Shown: piece by piece, positions 34,628 to 45,257 of the stretch
Numbering within the stretch: position 1 is the stretch's first letter
How the letters are laid out: each line of letters begins with the position of its first letter
Assembly (NCBI GenBank): GCA_030549175.1
Contig: JAUKUA010000004.1
Coordinates: forward strand, 1,612,001-1,676,000
Reading direction: 5' to 3'
Source: Lasiosphaeris hirsuta
Lineage: Eukaryota > Ascomycota > Sordariomycetes > Sordariales > Lasiosphaeriaceae
DNA length: 64,000 bases
The notes under the pieces: generated by a model
The model's database searches: none
Told to the model about the DNA's origin: nothing
Seen by the model: the letters and a program-made list of their open reading frames with translations, nothing else
Program-made: the position numbers and the translations under genes

Positions 34628-37600
34628 ATGTCAGACAGAGATAAGCAGTACAAGTATCGCCAGGAGATCCAGCAGGTTTGTCCCCCTTTCTCATTGTGTC
34701 CTCGCGTTGCCATTCGAATCCTTGAATATGGAGACTGGAGTTGGGATGGCCCGTGCACCGGATAGAGTTGGGGCTTCAGGCATTCGCCTTTTAGTCAACC
34801 ATTCGTCCAAGGTGTCGAACTGGCCAACGGAACTAATGATGGAAGCCACGCCCGCTTATGGCAATGCGGTACCCCAATACTGCTAGACGCCGAGGGGGAC
34901 GACAAAAGGCCATTGAGCGTCTTTGAATTCTTGCTTTGCCCCTGAATGGGATGAGATCTCTTAACGATCTTGAATAATGCGCACCGTACTGGTTGAAGTC
35001 TTGGGGTTGTTGTGTTGGATCTGTGGGCACGTCGAAACACCTACTCCTGCCCTTGACCGGATCGGAGTTGTTGAGTCAAATTCTTCAACAGCGCAAGCGA
35101 CCTGCTGCGTAGGACCTCGATATTGTTGCGCCAGGAATCTATGCACACCAACTACACTCACTCCGGTCCTAGCCTGTTCAAGTGTGTCCGAGGTGACCAT
35201 GGGAGACTTGATGTTTTCTCGGCAAGGACAACAGTGTGTTGCTCATCCCCCAGAATAGCCGCATTGACTAGCGTTGCTACCGCCCTGAACACTTCCCGAC
35301 CAGATCAGGCCCAGTGAATCGATAGAAGATGGGGTCTGTAACCTACTGGTAACGATGACCTCGACTCATGGGTGCCTCTACCAACATCGAGGTTAGCCGA
35401 TCACTCTTTGCCGTTGGACGTCCCCAGGAAGCAGGCTGGAATAAAAGAGCAGTGGGTTCTAGGCGGATCACCGGAGAGGCAACTCTCTCGATATCATAGG
35501 ACCTTCGCTCTTCCAGACGCTGTCGATGCCGATCACCGAATGATGGCCTCACACATAATCGAAAATAGTGGATCGCTTCCCACTGCTACCAATTTGACGC
35601 ACTATATCGTATTGGCCCTATCCCGCTTCAGTATGGCTCGCCGTTCTTGGACTTCAGTTCAGACTTAATGGGTCTCCCACACCCCCAACTCGTCCTGGTC
35701 AGCCGCCTTTTCAACTACAGCTAGTTCGGGGCCTCCACCTTTCATGTCACTGGCTACCTTTTGCAGGACTGGAGACGAGATATCACCTTCTGCTAGCCCC
35801 AGGCCACGCTTTCGCACACTTCACTGTCCTGCCGCGATTTTGCAACCCCTCTGACTGGTCAACCGCCTCAATCGTACCGACTTCCTCCTCGCGCCTACTT
35901 ATCGGCAACGCGCCTCAAACTCCGCCGGCGGTACCTCTATCTCCCCTGCGGCGCCAGTGGCCCCTCCCCTCACTACGCTTGTTGGTTTAGCCAGCACGCC
36001 TTGGGATAAAGCAGCGAGTTTTTTGCCTCTTCTCGCTATAAAGTCTCGGCGATGACTTTGACTCGCATGCCCATTTGGAAGGAAGGCGCTACCTCCCCTC
36101 AAGCCCACCACACGGCAGTGCGCAATATCCCCAAGGAGTCTCGGGCGATGGTTCAAGGCTCTCTGGAAAGCTTTCTTGGCCATGCAGCAGCCGCTCAACC
36201 CTCTTGGGAAATGCTCAAGCCCGCTCTAGCAACGTCTCCCTTTTTGGCCATCGACCCAAGCCTGGGCATGGAAGAGGGTACAAAGTACCAGCACAAGACG
36301 GAAAGTTTTCGAGTCAACCAAAATGCTGGCACCCTCCGCGATACCTACAGTAACGCGATGCTACGGACAAGCGGATCCGTCCCGTCTGCTCAGGCATCAT
36401 CGGGGTTAACCCCTGAGCGGGCGGTTGTCACGCAGTCAGTGCCAGTGGTTATGTGGAACTACGACAGCGGATCTCTTAGGGCCACAGACCCATTCGGCGC
36501 CGAGCTGTTTCAGTCTGCCTTCGACGACGCCATGGGTTTTACTACCCAGCCACCCTTTTCGTTGAAGCTCGAGGCTGATATTACTCATCCGCAACCTGCG
36601 GTCGTTGCCCAAGCGGGCAATAGTACGATCGAAGCCGAGGGTGATACGGATGACAATGTTTTCAAAGAGGGATATGGCAAACTCATGACTTACCATATCC
36701 AACAGATGATGTATGTCTCTGGCGAGACCGGCGAACCTTCGGTCGAGACGACCGGTATCATCGAAGATATCGTACGACAGCAAGTCGTTGAAATTGTACG
36801 TCGGGTTTACGGAAGAACCTCAGAACTACTGCTAAGATGTGTTGTAGCTTCGAAGCTGTACCGAGTTGGCGGCCCGACGTGGCTCCCGCGCTATTACGAT
36901 CAACGATTTAATTTTTCAGATCCGCGATGATGCCCCCAAGGTTTCGCGCCTTAGAACCTTCTTGTCCTGGAAGGACGTCCGCAAGAACGTCAAGGACTCC
37001 GACGACAAGGGCGGCGAGGCAGACCTCGGTGCGGGAGAGGATCAGGTTGGCGGCGCAATGCCCGGTGGCCCTGTTGATGAATCCGCCAAGAAGAACAAGA
37101 AAGCTCGTGTCGGTCTTCCCTGGGAGCCGCTCTCATACTACAGCGTTGAGGTCCCGGAGCGAGACGACGAAGAGGATGATGACGAAGAGGAAATGAACTA
37201 CATCACCCTCCAGCGCCTCCGCAAGGCAGATGAGCGCACAAAGGCAATGACTCGTGAGGAGTACGTGACATGGTCCGAGTTCCGACAGGCATCATTCACA
37301 TATCGAAAGGGCAAGCGGTTTCGCGAGTGGGCTGGTTTCGGTCTCGTGACTGACAGTAAGCCGTCGGATGATATTGTCGACATTCTGGGATTCTTGACAT
37401 TTGAGATGGTCCAAACGCTCACAGAGGAAGCGCTAAAGATCAAGGACCACGAAGATCTCTTGAAAGAGCGCACGGGAGAGAGTGCTGGAGCGAAGAAGCG
37501 CAAGTTGGCCCAGGGCTTATTCGATCCGCCTAGCGAGGGACGCACGCCTGTCGAGCCGCGCCATGTCCAGGAGGCCTTCCGTCGTTTGCAGGCACGTCCC

Positions 37601-37666
37601 AAGAAACAGCGAGCCATGCTCAACCACACTCGGCTGCAGCAGCACACCAACCTTCGTCTGTTCTAG
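34628..37666 (+). CDS. SPT3: SAGA complex subunit Spt3
   Basis: Spt3 is a double histone-fold subunit of the SAGA coactivator that contacts TATA-binding protein. Exons: 34628-34675, 36706-36795, 36848-37666; predicted 318 residues, close to the yeast protein. Exon 1 encodes [16 protein letters not shown], the invariant Spt3 start. Exon 2 continues exactly with [16 protein letters not shown] and ends VRQQVVEI. Exon 3 begins [16 protein letters not shown], then the second histone-fold half, an acidic [10 protein letters not shown] stretch, and the C-terminal [20 protein letters not shown] block. Intron 1 is about 2,030 nt, far longer than any other here (see its own entry); intron 2 is 52 nt. 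An in-frame ATG at 34499 could add 43 residues. Identity is secure; the joining of exons 1 and 2 is inferred from the family sequence. Confidence 0.9.
34676..36705 (+). other. Exceptionally long first intron of SPT3
   Basis: The intron is 2,030 nt between a GTTTGT donor and a CCAACAG acceptor. It contains a possible Hsp20-like fragment (about 35350-35560) and a long open frame (36010-36705) that runs without a stop into SPT3 exon 2. The content differs from the short introns elsewhere in the window. An insertion into an ancestral short intron, a nested gene, or an alternative first exon would all fit. Confidence 0.7.
35351..35668 (+). pseudogene. Possible decayed Hsp20-like fragment inside the SPT3 intron
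   Basis: An open frame contains a stretch resembling the end of an alpha-crystallin domain: [20 protein letters not shown], which fits the Hsp20 pattern ER-x4-[FY]-x-R-[ST]-F-x-[LF]-P-x2-V-D-x-D, followed by a weak [11 protein letters not shown] reading. The upstream part of the domain is not recognisable and there is no plausible start or full length. The similarity rests on about 25 residues recalled from the family, so it could be chance. Confidence 0.3.
36052..36930 (+). other. Long ORF in SPT3 intron 1, in frame with SPT3 exon 2
   Basis: From the first ATG (36052) this frame encodes 218 residues before reaching SPT3 exon 2 in frame ([10 protein letters not shown]), and stays open through SPT3 intron 2. 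The last in-frame upstream stop is TAA at 36007. Composition looks protein-like (mixed, mildly acidic, [27 protein letters not shown]), with codon use less GC-biased than SPT3. It could be an alternative N-terminal exon, a lineage-specific nested gene, or an open frame by chance. I know no homologue. Confidence 0.35.
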
Positions 37667-38095
37667 GGAATGTGCATGTTGCCAAGATTTGGGTTTGATT
37701 TGCAGGGCATTGGCGTTGGATATGGGAGACGAAAGATACCCGTGGAGTTAGTTGGTGGGGGGAGTTGCTGGGTTTGTTTGCCCTTAGAGCGCCTTTCGTT
37801 CAGTTGAGGCTTACTTACATGGCTGGAGGCCATTCTCCTAGATTGGTTGCAGGGCCTTGGTATGACCTAGGGCTGTAGCTTATTTCATTAGGTTACGAGC
37901 CGTATTGGGGCAGATTGTGGATTGTAGACTTTTTGCAATTTGGATGAAGCACAAGCGTGGGAACCAAGTTTACCTTTCTTCACATTATCGGGGTACAGAC
38001 CAAGTCTCATTGTCTAGTAGTATTCGCAAAAGCAAGGCTGCAGATCACTCTCTGCCTTTTATCTAATGGATTCTTTTCTCTGCATGTGACGGTGA
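37667..38095. other. Convergent spacer SPT3 to PPM1
   Basis: These 430 bp between two convergent genes contain only probable 3' untranslated sequence. No gene was seen. Confidence 0.45.
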
Positions 38096-39256
38096 CTACG
38101 TACCAGGTAGCTCAAAGCCATCCCCCCTCCACCCCCAAGCAACAATGTAGTGTCCGGCCAGCAGCAACCACTCCTCAACCTCATCCAGCCCCTCCAGGCC
38201 ATCCACCCTCTCCTTTTCCTCGGTGGCCACCCACTTCTCCCAGACCTTGTCGATCGTCATATGCCGGACGATATCGAACCCGGCCTGCTGCAACCGCCGC
38301 TCCTGGTCGGCAGGCAAGAGGAAGACATCGAGCGTGGGCATCTCAATGCGCCGCGCCGCGAGGTTGGACACCATCATGCGCCCGAACGGGTCGTTGGGCT
38401 TGACGGGCTCGTAGAGCACGAGCCCGAGGCGTGGCAGGCGTGAGGTGAAGTAGGCGACGACGGCGGAAGCGGCGGCGGGCGCGAGGTAGCAGAGGCAGCA
38501 CTCGGAGATGAGTAGGGTTGGCAGGGACGGGTCTAGGGAGGGCAGGATGCCGGCCGCGGGGAGGAGGCGCAGGTCGATACCGTGGCAGTGGAGGGTGTTG
38601 GTGGCGGAGGTGGCGGAGGCGGCGGTCCAGGAGGACGGCGGGGGGGTGAGGGGTGGGGTGGTGACGGTTAGGACGGTGCGCAGGTGCTGGGAGGCGCGGA
38701 CCGAGTGGAGCTTGCGCTGGGTGATGGCTGGGAAGTCGATTTCGTGGTAGGCGATGTTGGTGTAGGTGTTGGAGGAGAAGAGGCGCAGGGCGCGGGTGTC
38801 GGTGCCGGCGCCGAGGGAGACGATTTGGCGGCGTTGGTTGGGAGTGGAGGCGAGGAAGTGGTTGACGATGGCGTCGATGGCGGTGGTGCGGGTGTAAGTT
38901 CCTGGGGAGGGTGTCAACGTGACGCTTTCCCGGGGGGGGGGGGGGAGGGAGGAAAGGGGCTGCAAGGGATGGAGGGTACCTCTGTTGATGATGGGTAGCC
39001 GGCGGTTGGACGGGCCGGGAGGGGCTGGCTGGACAAAGAGGCTGGCGAAGGGGTCTTGAAGGTAGCCCATCTCAACGGCGCTCAAGCGGGAGACGGCAGC
39101 GTCGGTGTCGGTGGCCTGGATGGTGGCATCGTGGCCGGGGCCAGATGCGGACAAGCTAGATGCGGAGCTGCCGCCGCGACCCCTGCCGGAGCTGCGGCCA
39201 CTCCCGCGCGAAGATCCGCGCAGGGAGAGGAGATTGGGGATTGTGGGCGCTGACAT
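38096..39256 (-). CDS. PPM1: Leucine carboxyl methyltransferase 1 (PP2A methyltransferase)
   Basis: This SAM-dependent enzyme methylates the C-terminal leucine of the PP2A catalytic subunit, which controls holoenzyme assembly. Exons on the minus strand: 38980-39256 and 38096-38901; predicted 360 residues. After a Gly/Ser/Arg-rich start come TDTDAAVSRLSAVEMGYLQD and, across the splice, INRGTYTRTTAIDAIVNHFL. Motif I for SAM is IVSLGAGTDTRALRL. Later blocks are LLISECCLCYLAP, YEPVKPNDPFGRMM, and the C-terminal EWLLLAGHYIVAWG. The 78-nt intron contains 14 consecutive C on the coding strand and is a stopless multiple of three, so an unspliced frame stays open. An ATG at 39307 would add 17 residues. 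Confidence 0.92.
   Translation of the reverse strand: MSAPTIPNLLSLRGSSRGSGRSSGRGRGGSSASSLSASGPGHDATIQATDTDAAVSRLSAVEMGYLQDPFASLFVQPAPPGPSNRRLPIINRGTLHPLQPLSSLPPPPRESVTLTPSPGTYTRTTAIDAIVNHFLASTPNQRRQIVSLGAGTDTRALRLFSSNTYTNIAYHEIDFPAITQRKLHSVRASQHLRTVLTVTTPPLTPPPSSWTAASATSATNTLHCHGIDLRLLPAAGILPSLDPSLPTLLISECCLCYLAPAAASAVVAYFTSRLPRLGLVLYEPVKPNDPFGRMMVSNLAARRIEMPTLDVFLLPADQERRLQQAGFDIVRHMTIDKVWEKWVATEEKERVDGLEGLDEVEEWLLLAGHYIVAWGWRGDGFELPGT
38932..38945. repeat. 14-nt G homopolymer inside the PPM1 intron
   Basis: There are fourteen G on the plus strand, C on the coding strand, in the middle of the PPM1 intron. Slippage here would change intron length but not the spliced protein. Confidence 0.9.
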
Positions 39257-40297
39257 GTGTGCCTGTGTACCCTGTCGTACCTGGGCTATTATCTTGGCTG
39301 TGGACAAGGCGAGAGTGTGACGAAGACGACAATGGAACCTAGAGATCGCTAAGCAGTTTGCGCCTTGTCGATAGGGTATGTGTGACGTCGGCGGGGTCTA
39401 GAGACACGGCTAGCATGGGGTAGCTGCCCATATTACGGCCCGAAATGCACTAACGGCTGCTCTCCGCACTGTGGCTTGGGGTTGGGTGCCCTTCTCATTG
39501 GAGTCCCCTCCTATTATCGTCCTATCGTGGATGAACTTGAACCACTACACTAGGTACGGGAGTAGGGGTTGTCAAGCTCAACCTCGTTGGCTCTCAGCCC
39601 TAAACCGAACTATTCGTGGCAGTTCATCCCTATGTTGTGGTGGTAGCTCTGCATATGGTCACATGCAGTACTGTCGCTGCAAACAATCATCAATGCATAC
39701 TGCCTTGAGACTTTGCGGTAAGTCGCCATGCAGAAATCAGACATCACTAGCTGTTCAATAGCCCCGGGAACACGGGGTTATGGACAGCAAAGTAACCTAG
39801 CGGATACGGTTTGGGTGACGCAAGCCATATATATTGACTTGTCAGAGGAGGCTGCCAACAGTCGCAAGTTTACAGGCGTAGGCAGGAAAAGGAGACGTTT
39901 TGGCCCCGCAGTGGTCCATCCTGCCTGGGCCTGCTGCGCCCGGAAGGCACGGCGAGGCAGTGCGTGTTCTTCAAGGGGCCTGATTGGCCGGGCTGCCGAG
40001 GCACCGTTCCATTGTGCTGCCTTGAAGTCCCTTGAGACACACCAAGCTGCCGGTTGGCCCCTGTTGATAGCCTGGATCTGACCTGCACTGGCACAACTGG
40101 GCGCTTTCAGCGGGCCTTTAAAGGGTCCTCGGGGTCCGCCTCGAATCGCGAACGCCTTTGTGCTTGCTAATCATCGCCACTACTGCAAGGCGACGGCCCT
40201 CACACCTGATTCTTCATTTGTTATTTATCTTTTCAACCTCCCCTTTCGTTTCTGTCAGCTCTGCGAGTGACTTTGCGATACATTCACCATCGCGACA
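39257..40297. promoter_or_regulatory. Divergent promoter region PPM1/membrane protein
   Basis: The 1.0 kb between divergent starts must contain both promoters. Open frames in it are short and unrecognised. Confidence 0.4.
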
Positions 40298-41407
40298 ATG
40301 CACCACCATAGCATCGGGACGTCGGTCGTCCGGCGCTATGTCGAGGAATTGCCCGGCAACTCCAAGCTCCCGGACTGGGCTTTTGGCGTCCTCTTCCTCA
40401 ACCTAATCGTCTTCCTCCCCGTCTTCCTCATTGTAATTAATCCCCGAAACTTTGTCTGCTGGTAGAAGGACCCTTGCTAACCATGGCAACAGCTGGGCTA
40501 CACTCTCGGCCACGTCGTCCCCACCCTCGCCATCGTCGAGGATCCGAACCCGCCTGCTTACGAACCCCTGAACAACAATGAGAATTCCGATGAGAATGCG
40601 AGCCCCGCCTCCGAGAACCCCGAGGCATCGGGCCGTCCGGTAACGACCTCGCTCCGCGCGACCCGCCGCCTCTTGATCTCGGTTGCCGGCCGCCGGGCCC
40701 TCTTCCGCGGCTTCTGGTGCGCCGTCTTCCTCGGCTTTGCCGGCAGCGCTCTGGGCGCCATCTTCAACATGCGCATCATCCCACTCATCCCCATCGGCCA
40801 GCTCCTCGCCCAGCTCGCGCTCGTGCAGTTCGGCGCCGCCTGGACACACATTGTTATCTCGGCACCCAACCCGCTTCCTTTTTACCGCCGCCTGCCGCCC
40901 TTCCGCAAGGCCTTCGAGGCCACCTGCTTCCCCATTCTCGCTGTTTGGCTCGCGACCGCGCTGACTGTGGTCGTTTCGGGGCTTACCGCCGTGGCGCTCG
41001 GCATCAAGATAGGCTTCTCGGACCACGACCGCGCCAACAACCCCACTGTCGACGGGCACCTCGTCTGGAAGCTGATTGTTGTTGCCCTCGTTAGCTTCGC
41101 CGTCGAACTCGTGACTGTCGTCCCCGCCAACGTCATCCTCGTCCGTGTCCAGGCCTCGCTCCTGCCGCCCGAGGAGGATGCGATTGTGCCGTTTGACCGC
41201 TCCTTTCAGGGCAAGGTCGAGCCCGCTATTGTCGGCGGAAAGGGCTTTGTCAGCATGCGTGATGCTCTCGCCACCTTCCCCCGTGCCAGCTGGATCCGCC
41301 TGTACAAGTTGTATGCCAAGATCTTTGCCGCTACCACGGTCGCATATGGCCTGATGGCTGCTGTCATTGTTCCTCAGATTCTTCTCATGGCCGCTAAGGG
41401 TAACTGA
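40298..41407 (+). CDS. Uncharacterised multipass membrane protein
   Basis: I recognise this as a conserved ascomycete membrane protein but know no assigned function. Exons: 40298-40432 and 40493-41407, with a 60-nt intron; predicted 349 residues. The start is MHHHSIGTSVVRRYVEELPG. The first hydrophobic segment (residues about 28-45, AFGVLFLNLIVFLPVFLI) runs across the splice into LGYTLGHVVPTLAIVEDPNP. A soluble acidic Asn/Glu/Pro-rich loop follows (about 65-100). At least four more segments come next: FWCAVFLGFAGSALGAIF, LAQLALVQFGAAW, FPILAVWLATALTVVVSG and LIVVALVSFAVELVTVV. The C-terminal YKLYAKIFAATTVAYGLM and MAAVIVPQILLMAA form a final pair. The charge pattern suggests a pore or carrier fold, but that is only a guess. 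Confidence 0.85.
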
Positions 41408-42346
41408 GCGGTCATTCAGGCAATACTTGGCAAGTTGGTACAAGAAGTAGCATTTCGACAACTGTTGTAGTTTTGGCTTATCAAGGTGCTATGCTCGTGA
41501 GAACGAAAGTGATGGCTTGGAGGCTGCTCTCTGCTTGACTTGATACAGATTATACCTCCTGTTGCATTTTGGCCATTCCTCTCCTTGTTAGTTATTGGGG
41601 AAATTTCATAGCTCATGTATTCGTATTGATTGCCTTGGCAAGATATCTCTGGCTTACTCTACAAACAGCGTTAAGTGATTCCACCCGGAATTGAGACCGT
41701 TGTGAACACCCGAACCGTGCAAGTTAGTTGTAAATAATAAGCAAATGGTAGATTGTGCCAAGCACACACATACACGACACGAGCAAAAAATCACGTATAG
41801 AAACCAAAGAACTTCTGTTCTTCTCTGCCTACACCATGTATGTCTCCCATTTATGCAAGAGGGGACTGCCGCTGCTGTCACCCATACCTCATCCACGACC
41901 TCCTCACCCCCAGCCCCATGTCCTTCTTCGCCTTCCTTCCGGTCTACCGCTATTCTAGGTTGGAGGTAAGAAGAGAAAGAGGGAAAACAAAGGAACATTC
42001 TCGCGCGCAAAGCAATCAATCCAACCCTCCATACCCTTCCTATCCACCCCAAGCAGCCGAATCCTGTCTTCTCACCTCATCCCATATATCCCGAGAAAGC
42101 AAAAAGGGAAGAACGAACCAAAGGAGCAAAAGGGAAGCAGGAGGGGTTCTTTCTAAGGAGGAGGAGCGGTATATGTGTAAAAAAGGGGGTGGGTATAACT
42201 CGCGAAATCGCGAAACCGCAAATGCCGCCTCACCATCGCTCATGTCTCTTTGACTCATACTGTTGCCGGTCAGCCGGTGATCCTCACTCTCCCATGACGC
42301 CGAGGACAGAAAACCAAGCTATGTGTCTTTTCCTGCCATGACTAGT
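41408..42346. other. Convergent spacer, membrane protein to kinesin
   Basis: These 940 bp at the 3' ends of two convergent genes hold no recognised gene. Confidence 0.45.
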
Positions 42347-45257
42347 TTACGACTTTTGAAAGAACCAACTCGATCTCTTATTCTCGGACGGGTTCTGCAG
42401 GCTGGCTACGGCCGGGTTCGTCGCTGCCGCCACCTCACCACCTCCGCGCAGCGGCTTGGCGATGCGGCTGCCTATGCTGAACCCACCGAGGCCTGTTGGC
42501 GAGTTGAGCCCGCGTGTGCTACCGGCCTTGGCGGCCTCCAGACGGTCCTTGACGGCCGCGAGTTGGACCTCGAATCTATCGCCAGTGTTAACGTCAAATT
42601 TGGTCTCAGGTGTCAGGGAAACATACTTGTGGTTCGCCTGGGCCATCTTCTCCTGGCTCTCCTGCAGCAGACTCTCGAGGCTCTGGATGCGCTCGTTGCG
42701 CGCGATCAGCTTGCGCTCGGCAATCGCCACTTCCTTCTTGAGCGCCGAATTCTGCTCAACCAGCTGCCGCTGCACCTGCGTCAGCTGCTCGAGGTTGCGC
42801 TCAAGGAATGCCATCTTCTTCTGCTGCGCACGGTTGTTGCTGCTGCGGAGCACATTGTTGTACTGCTCGCGCGTCTCGTCTAATGAAATTTCAAGCTCCA
42901 CCACGCGCTCGCACCGATTTTGCAGGTCGCGCATCAGGCTCTTCTTCATCACATCAAACTCGGCCAGTTGCTGCTGCACCGTCTTGCCATTAGCCATAGG
43001 CACCGCGGCCGGCCCGTTAGACTTGACACGCCGCTGTAGGTCATCCACCAGCGCCTTGAGCCGGTCGTTCTCGGTCGTCTTGAGTGTAATGTCGGCCTTG
43101 AGATCCTCGACCAGCTCCACCTGCGCGCTCGACTTGTCCGAAAGCGTCTTGGCGAGCAAAGCCTTAACCTCGTCCTTATCCTCGTCGCCGAGACTGCGCG
43201 TGAGGATGTCCTCGTGCTCTTGCTGTAACGCTGCAAGCCTGGCTTCCAGTTCGGCACGCTTACGTGCTTCAGCCTCACTCGACGCGACATTAAATGAGGA
43301 TAGCTCGGCCTGCCGCACAAAGCCCTGCGTCTCAACCAACTTCTCCCTGATTGCCTTGAGGTCATCGGGAGGGATGGTGTCACCCGTTGAGCTGATATCG
43401 AAGAGGGCATCGATCTGGGCAATCGCGTCAGCGACAGACCGCTCATTGTCACTGAAGACATCGCCCGTGAGGTCGAAGCCGGCCATCATCTTGGCCATCT
43501 TCTCCGCCTTCTTCTTCTCCTTCTCGTCCAACACCGCGTTTGTCTCCCTGGCGCTCATCTTCATGTCGAGAATCTGCTGCTTTACCTCATCGAGCTCCGT
43601 CGTCAGCTCCGAGTTTGCGTCCTTGAGTCCGTCCATGGTGATTTGGGCCTCCTTGTTCTCGAAGGCCAGTCTCTCGAGCTGCATCTTGACCTCATTGGCC
43701 TCGCTGGTCAACCTCTCATTCTCCTTGCCCAGCTTGCCGTCGTGGTCCTTGATGATGGCAAGCTCCTCCTTGGTTTCCCGTAGCTGCCTCTCAATGCTGG
43801 CCGCTAGCGACTCCCTTTCAGCAAGTTGGTCCTGAAGCTCGTTCTCACGGCGCAAGAACTCTTCCCGCTCATCCTTCTCGAGTGGCAGGCTGGGGGTTCC
43901 TGCGCGTTCTGAAATCGCGGGTGTCTCGGCGCGGGTTTCTGTCAGGAGGCGCGAGGGTGTCGAGGGCCGGGGCGGTCTGGGTTCTGCCGACTTAGCTCCC
44001 GCTGCGCCGTCAGTGCCCAGCGACGGCACCCATCGCTCCCTGGGGACTGTCTCGCCTGCGCGCCACAGCTGCACCTCGCCCTCGAGGTTCGTGATATATT
44101 TTTCAAACGTCGTAATCTGAGTCTTGGCCTTGCCTAGCATCGCCTTCAGCTCGACAGGACTGAGCTCCGCGTTGACCTTGGCCTTGTTCTTGATTGACTT
44201 GGCGCGCATGCCAAAACGTAGTGTGCCGAGGGTTTCGGCATCGTTGTAGCTGCTCGGCGAACAGTTGATAATGAGCGTGGTCCGGCTGTTGCCCCCCAGT
44301 GATTCTTGCAGAATACGGGTGAGCTTAGAGTCACGATATGGGATATGTGAGGATTTGCCGTCCGTTAGCGAGTTAATGACCATGCCGAGGGCGCTCAAAC
44401 TCTTGTTGATCTTCTTCGCCTCTTCCAGAGTCTGGCCACTGGCACCGGTTTTGCCAATTTTTTCACTGCCGGCCAAATCGACGAGGAAGAGCTGGCCACT
44501 CTTGGCCGAGCCCGTTTCTACATTCTTCTGCGTAATGGTGATGACAAAGATGGAGTGTGAGCGGGAAGACTCCTGATTCATGTTGGTTGCGGCGACTGCC
44601 CTGGCATTTCCACCTCTCCGCATCACCTCGTACACCTCCTGTACACTTGACACATAAATTTCGAGGAGGCCTTTGACGTAGACACCCCTGTTTTTCTCCT
44701 CGTGGACCGGCAGATTGTCATTTTGCGGGGCCAACAGATCACGAATGCGTTCCATGTAGATTTCCATGTAGCTGACACGGACCGTGTATTCGATGTTGGC
44801 GGCGCTCGAAAGAATGCTGGCAAAAATCTGTTCGACTATTCGGGGGATGACGCCGCGGCCCTCGCCGTCGTCTATGCTAGTGCCCATCATAGTATAAGAT
44901 TTGCCAGCACCCGTCTGGCCGTAGGCAAAGACGGTGCCATTGTAACCGTTGAGAATGTCGTCGACGGTAGGTTTGATGGAGAAGTCGAATATGTCGGATT
45001 GTTTGCATCCCATGTCAAAGACGCGATCAAACGTGAAGCTTCCCTGCGCTTCTTTGGACTGTGGAATGGCGCGTCAGCGTGCGACCGGGGCACAAGGCAT
45101 GGCGGACACGACAGGTACGAGCTCGGGAATCACTCACATCAATAGTGCACGTATCCTGGCCATCGAAGCGGACGATAGGCTGGCCGCCCGACTCAATCTC
45201 GATCTTGTTTTGTGGGCGGAACCGAGCCACGACCTTGATGCTATTTGCGCTCGACAT
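42347..45257 (-). CDS. KIN1: Conventional kinesin heavy chain (kinesin-1)
   Basis: This plus-end-directed microtubule motor carries vesicles toward the hyphal tip. Exons on the minus strand: 45138-45257 and 42347-45058, with a 79-nt intron (GTGAGT donor); predicted 943 residues against about 930 for the Neurospora motor. The motor domain spans residues about 1-330: SIKVVARFRP, P-loop GQTGAGKSYTMMG, switch I SSRSHSIF, switch II DLAGSEK. A Pro-rich hinge (about 365-395) and long coiled-coil stalk follow. The fungal tail helix with NRAQQKKMAFLERNLEQLTQ is present, and SRIAKPLRGG near the end is the autoinhibitory IAK motif. Fungal kinesin-1 has no light chains. A 459-codon open frame on the opposite strand is a shadow of the coiled coil. 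Confidence 0.95.

Noticed and set aside
42456..43835. 459-codon plus-strand ORF opposite kinesin
   Set aside because: It is the mirror of the kinesin coiled coil. Glu/Lys/Leu codons read backwards give the Ser/Leu/Arg-rich product seen, and the opposite strand has clear motor and IAK motifs.
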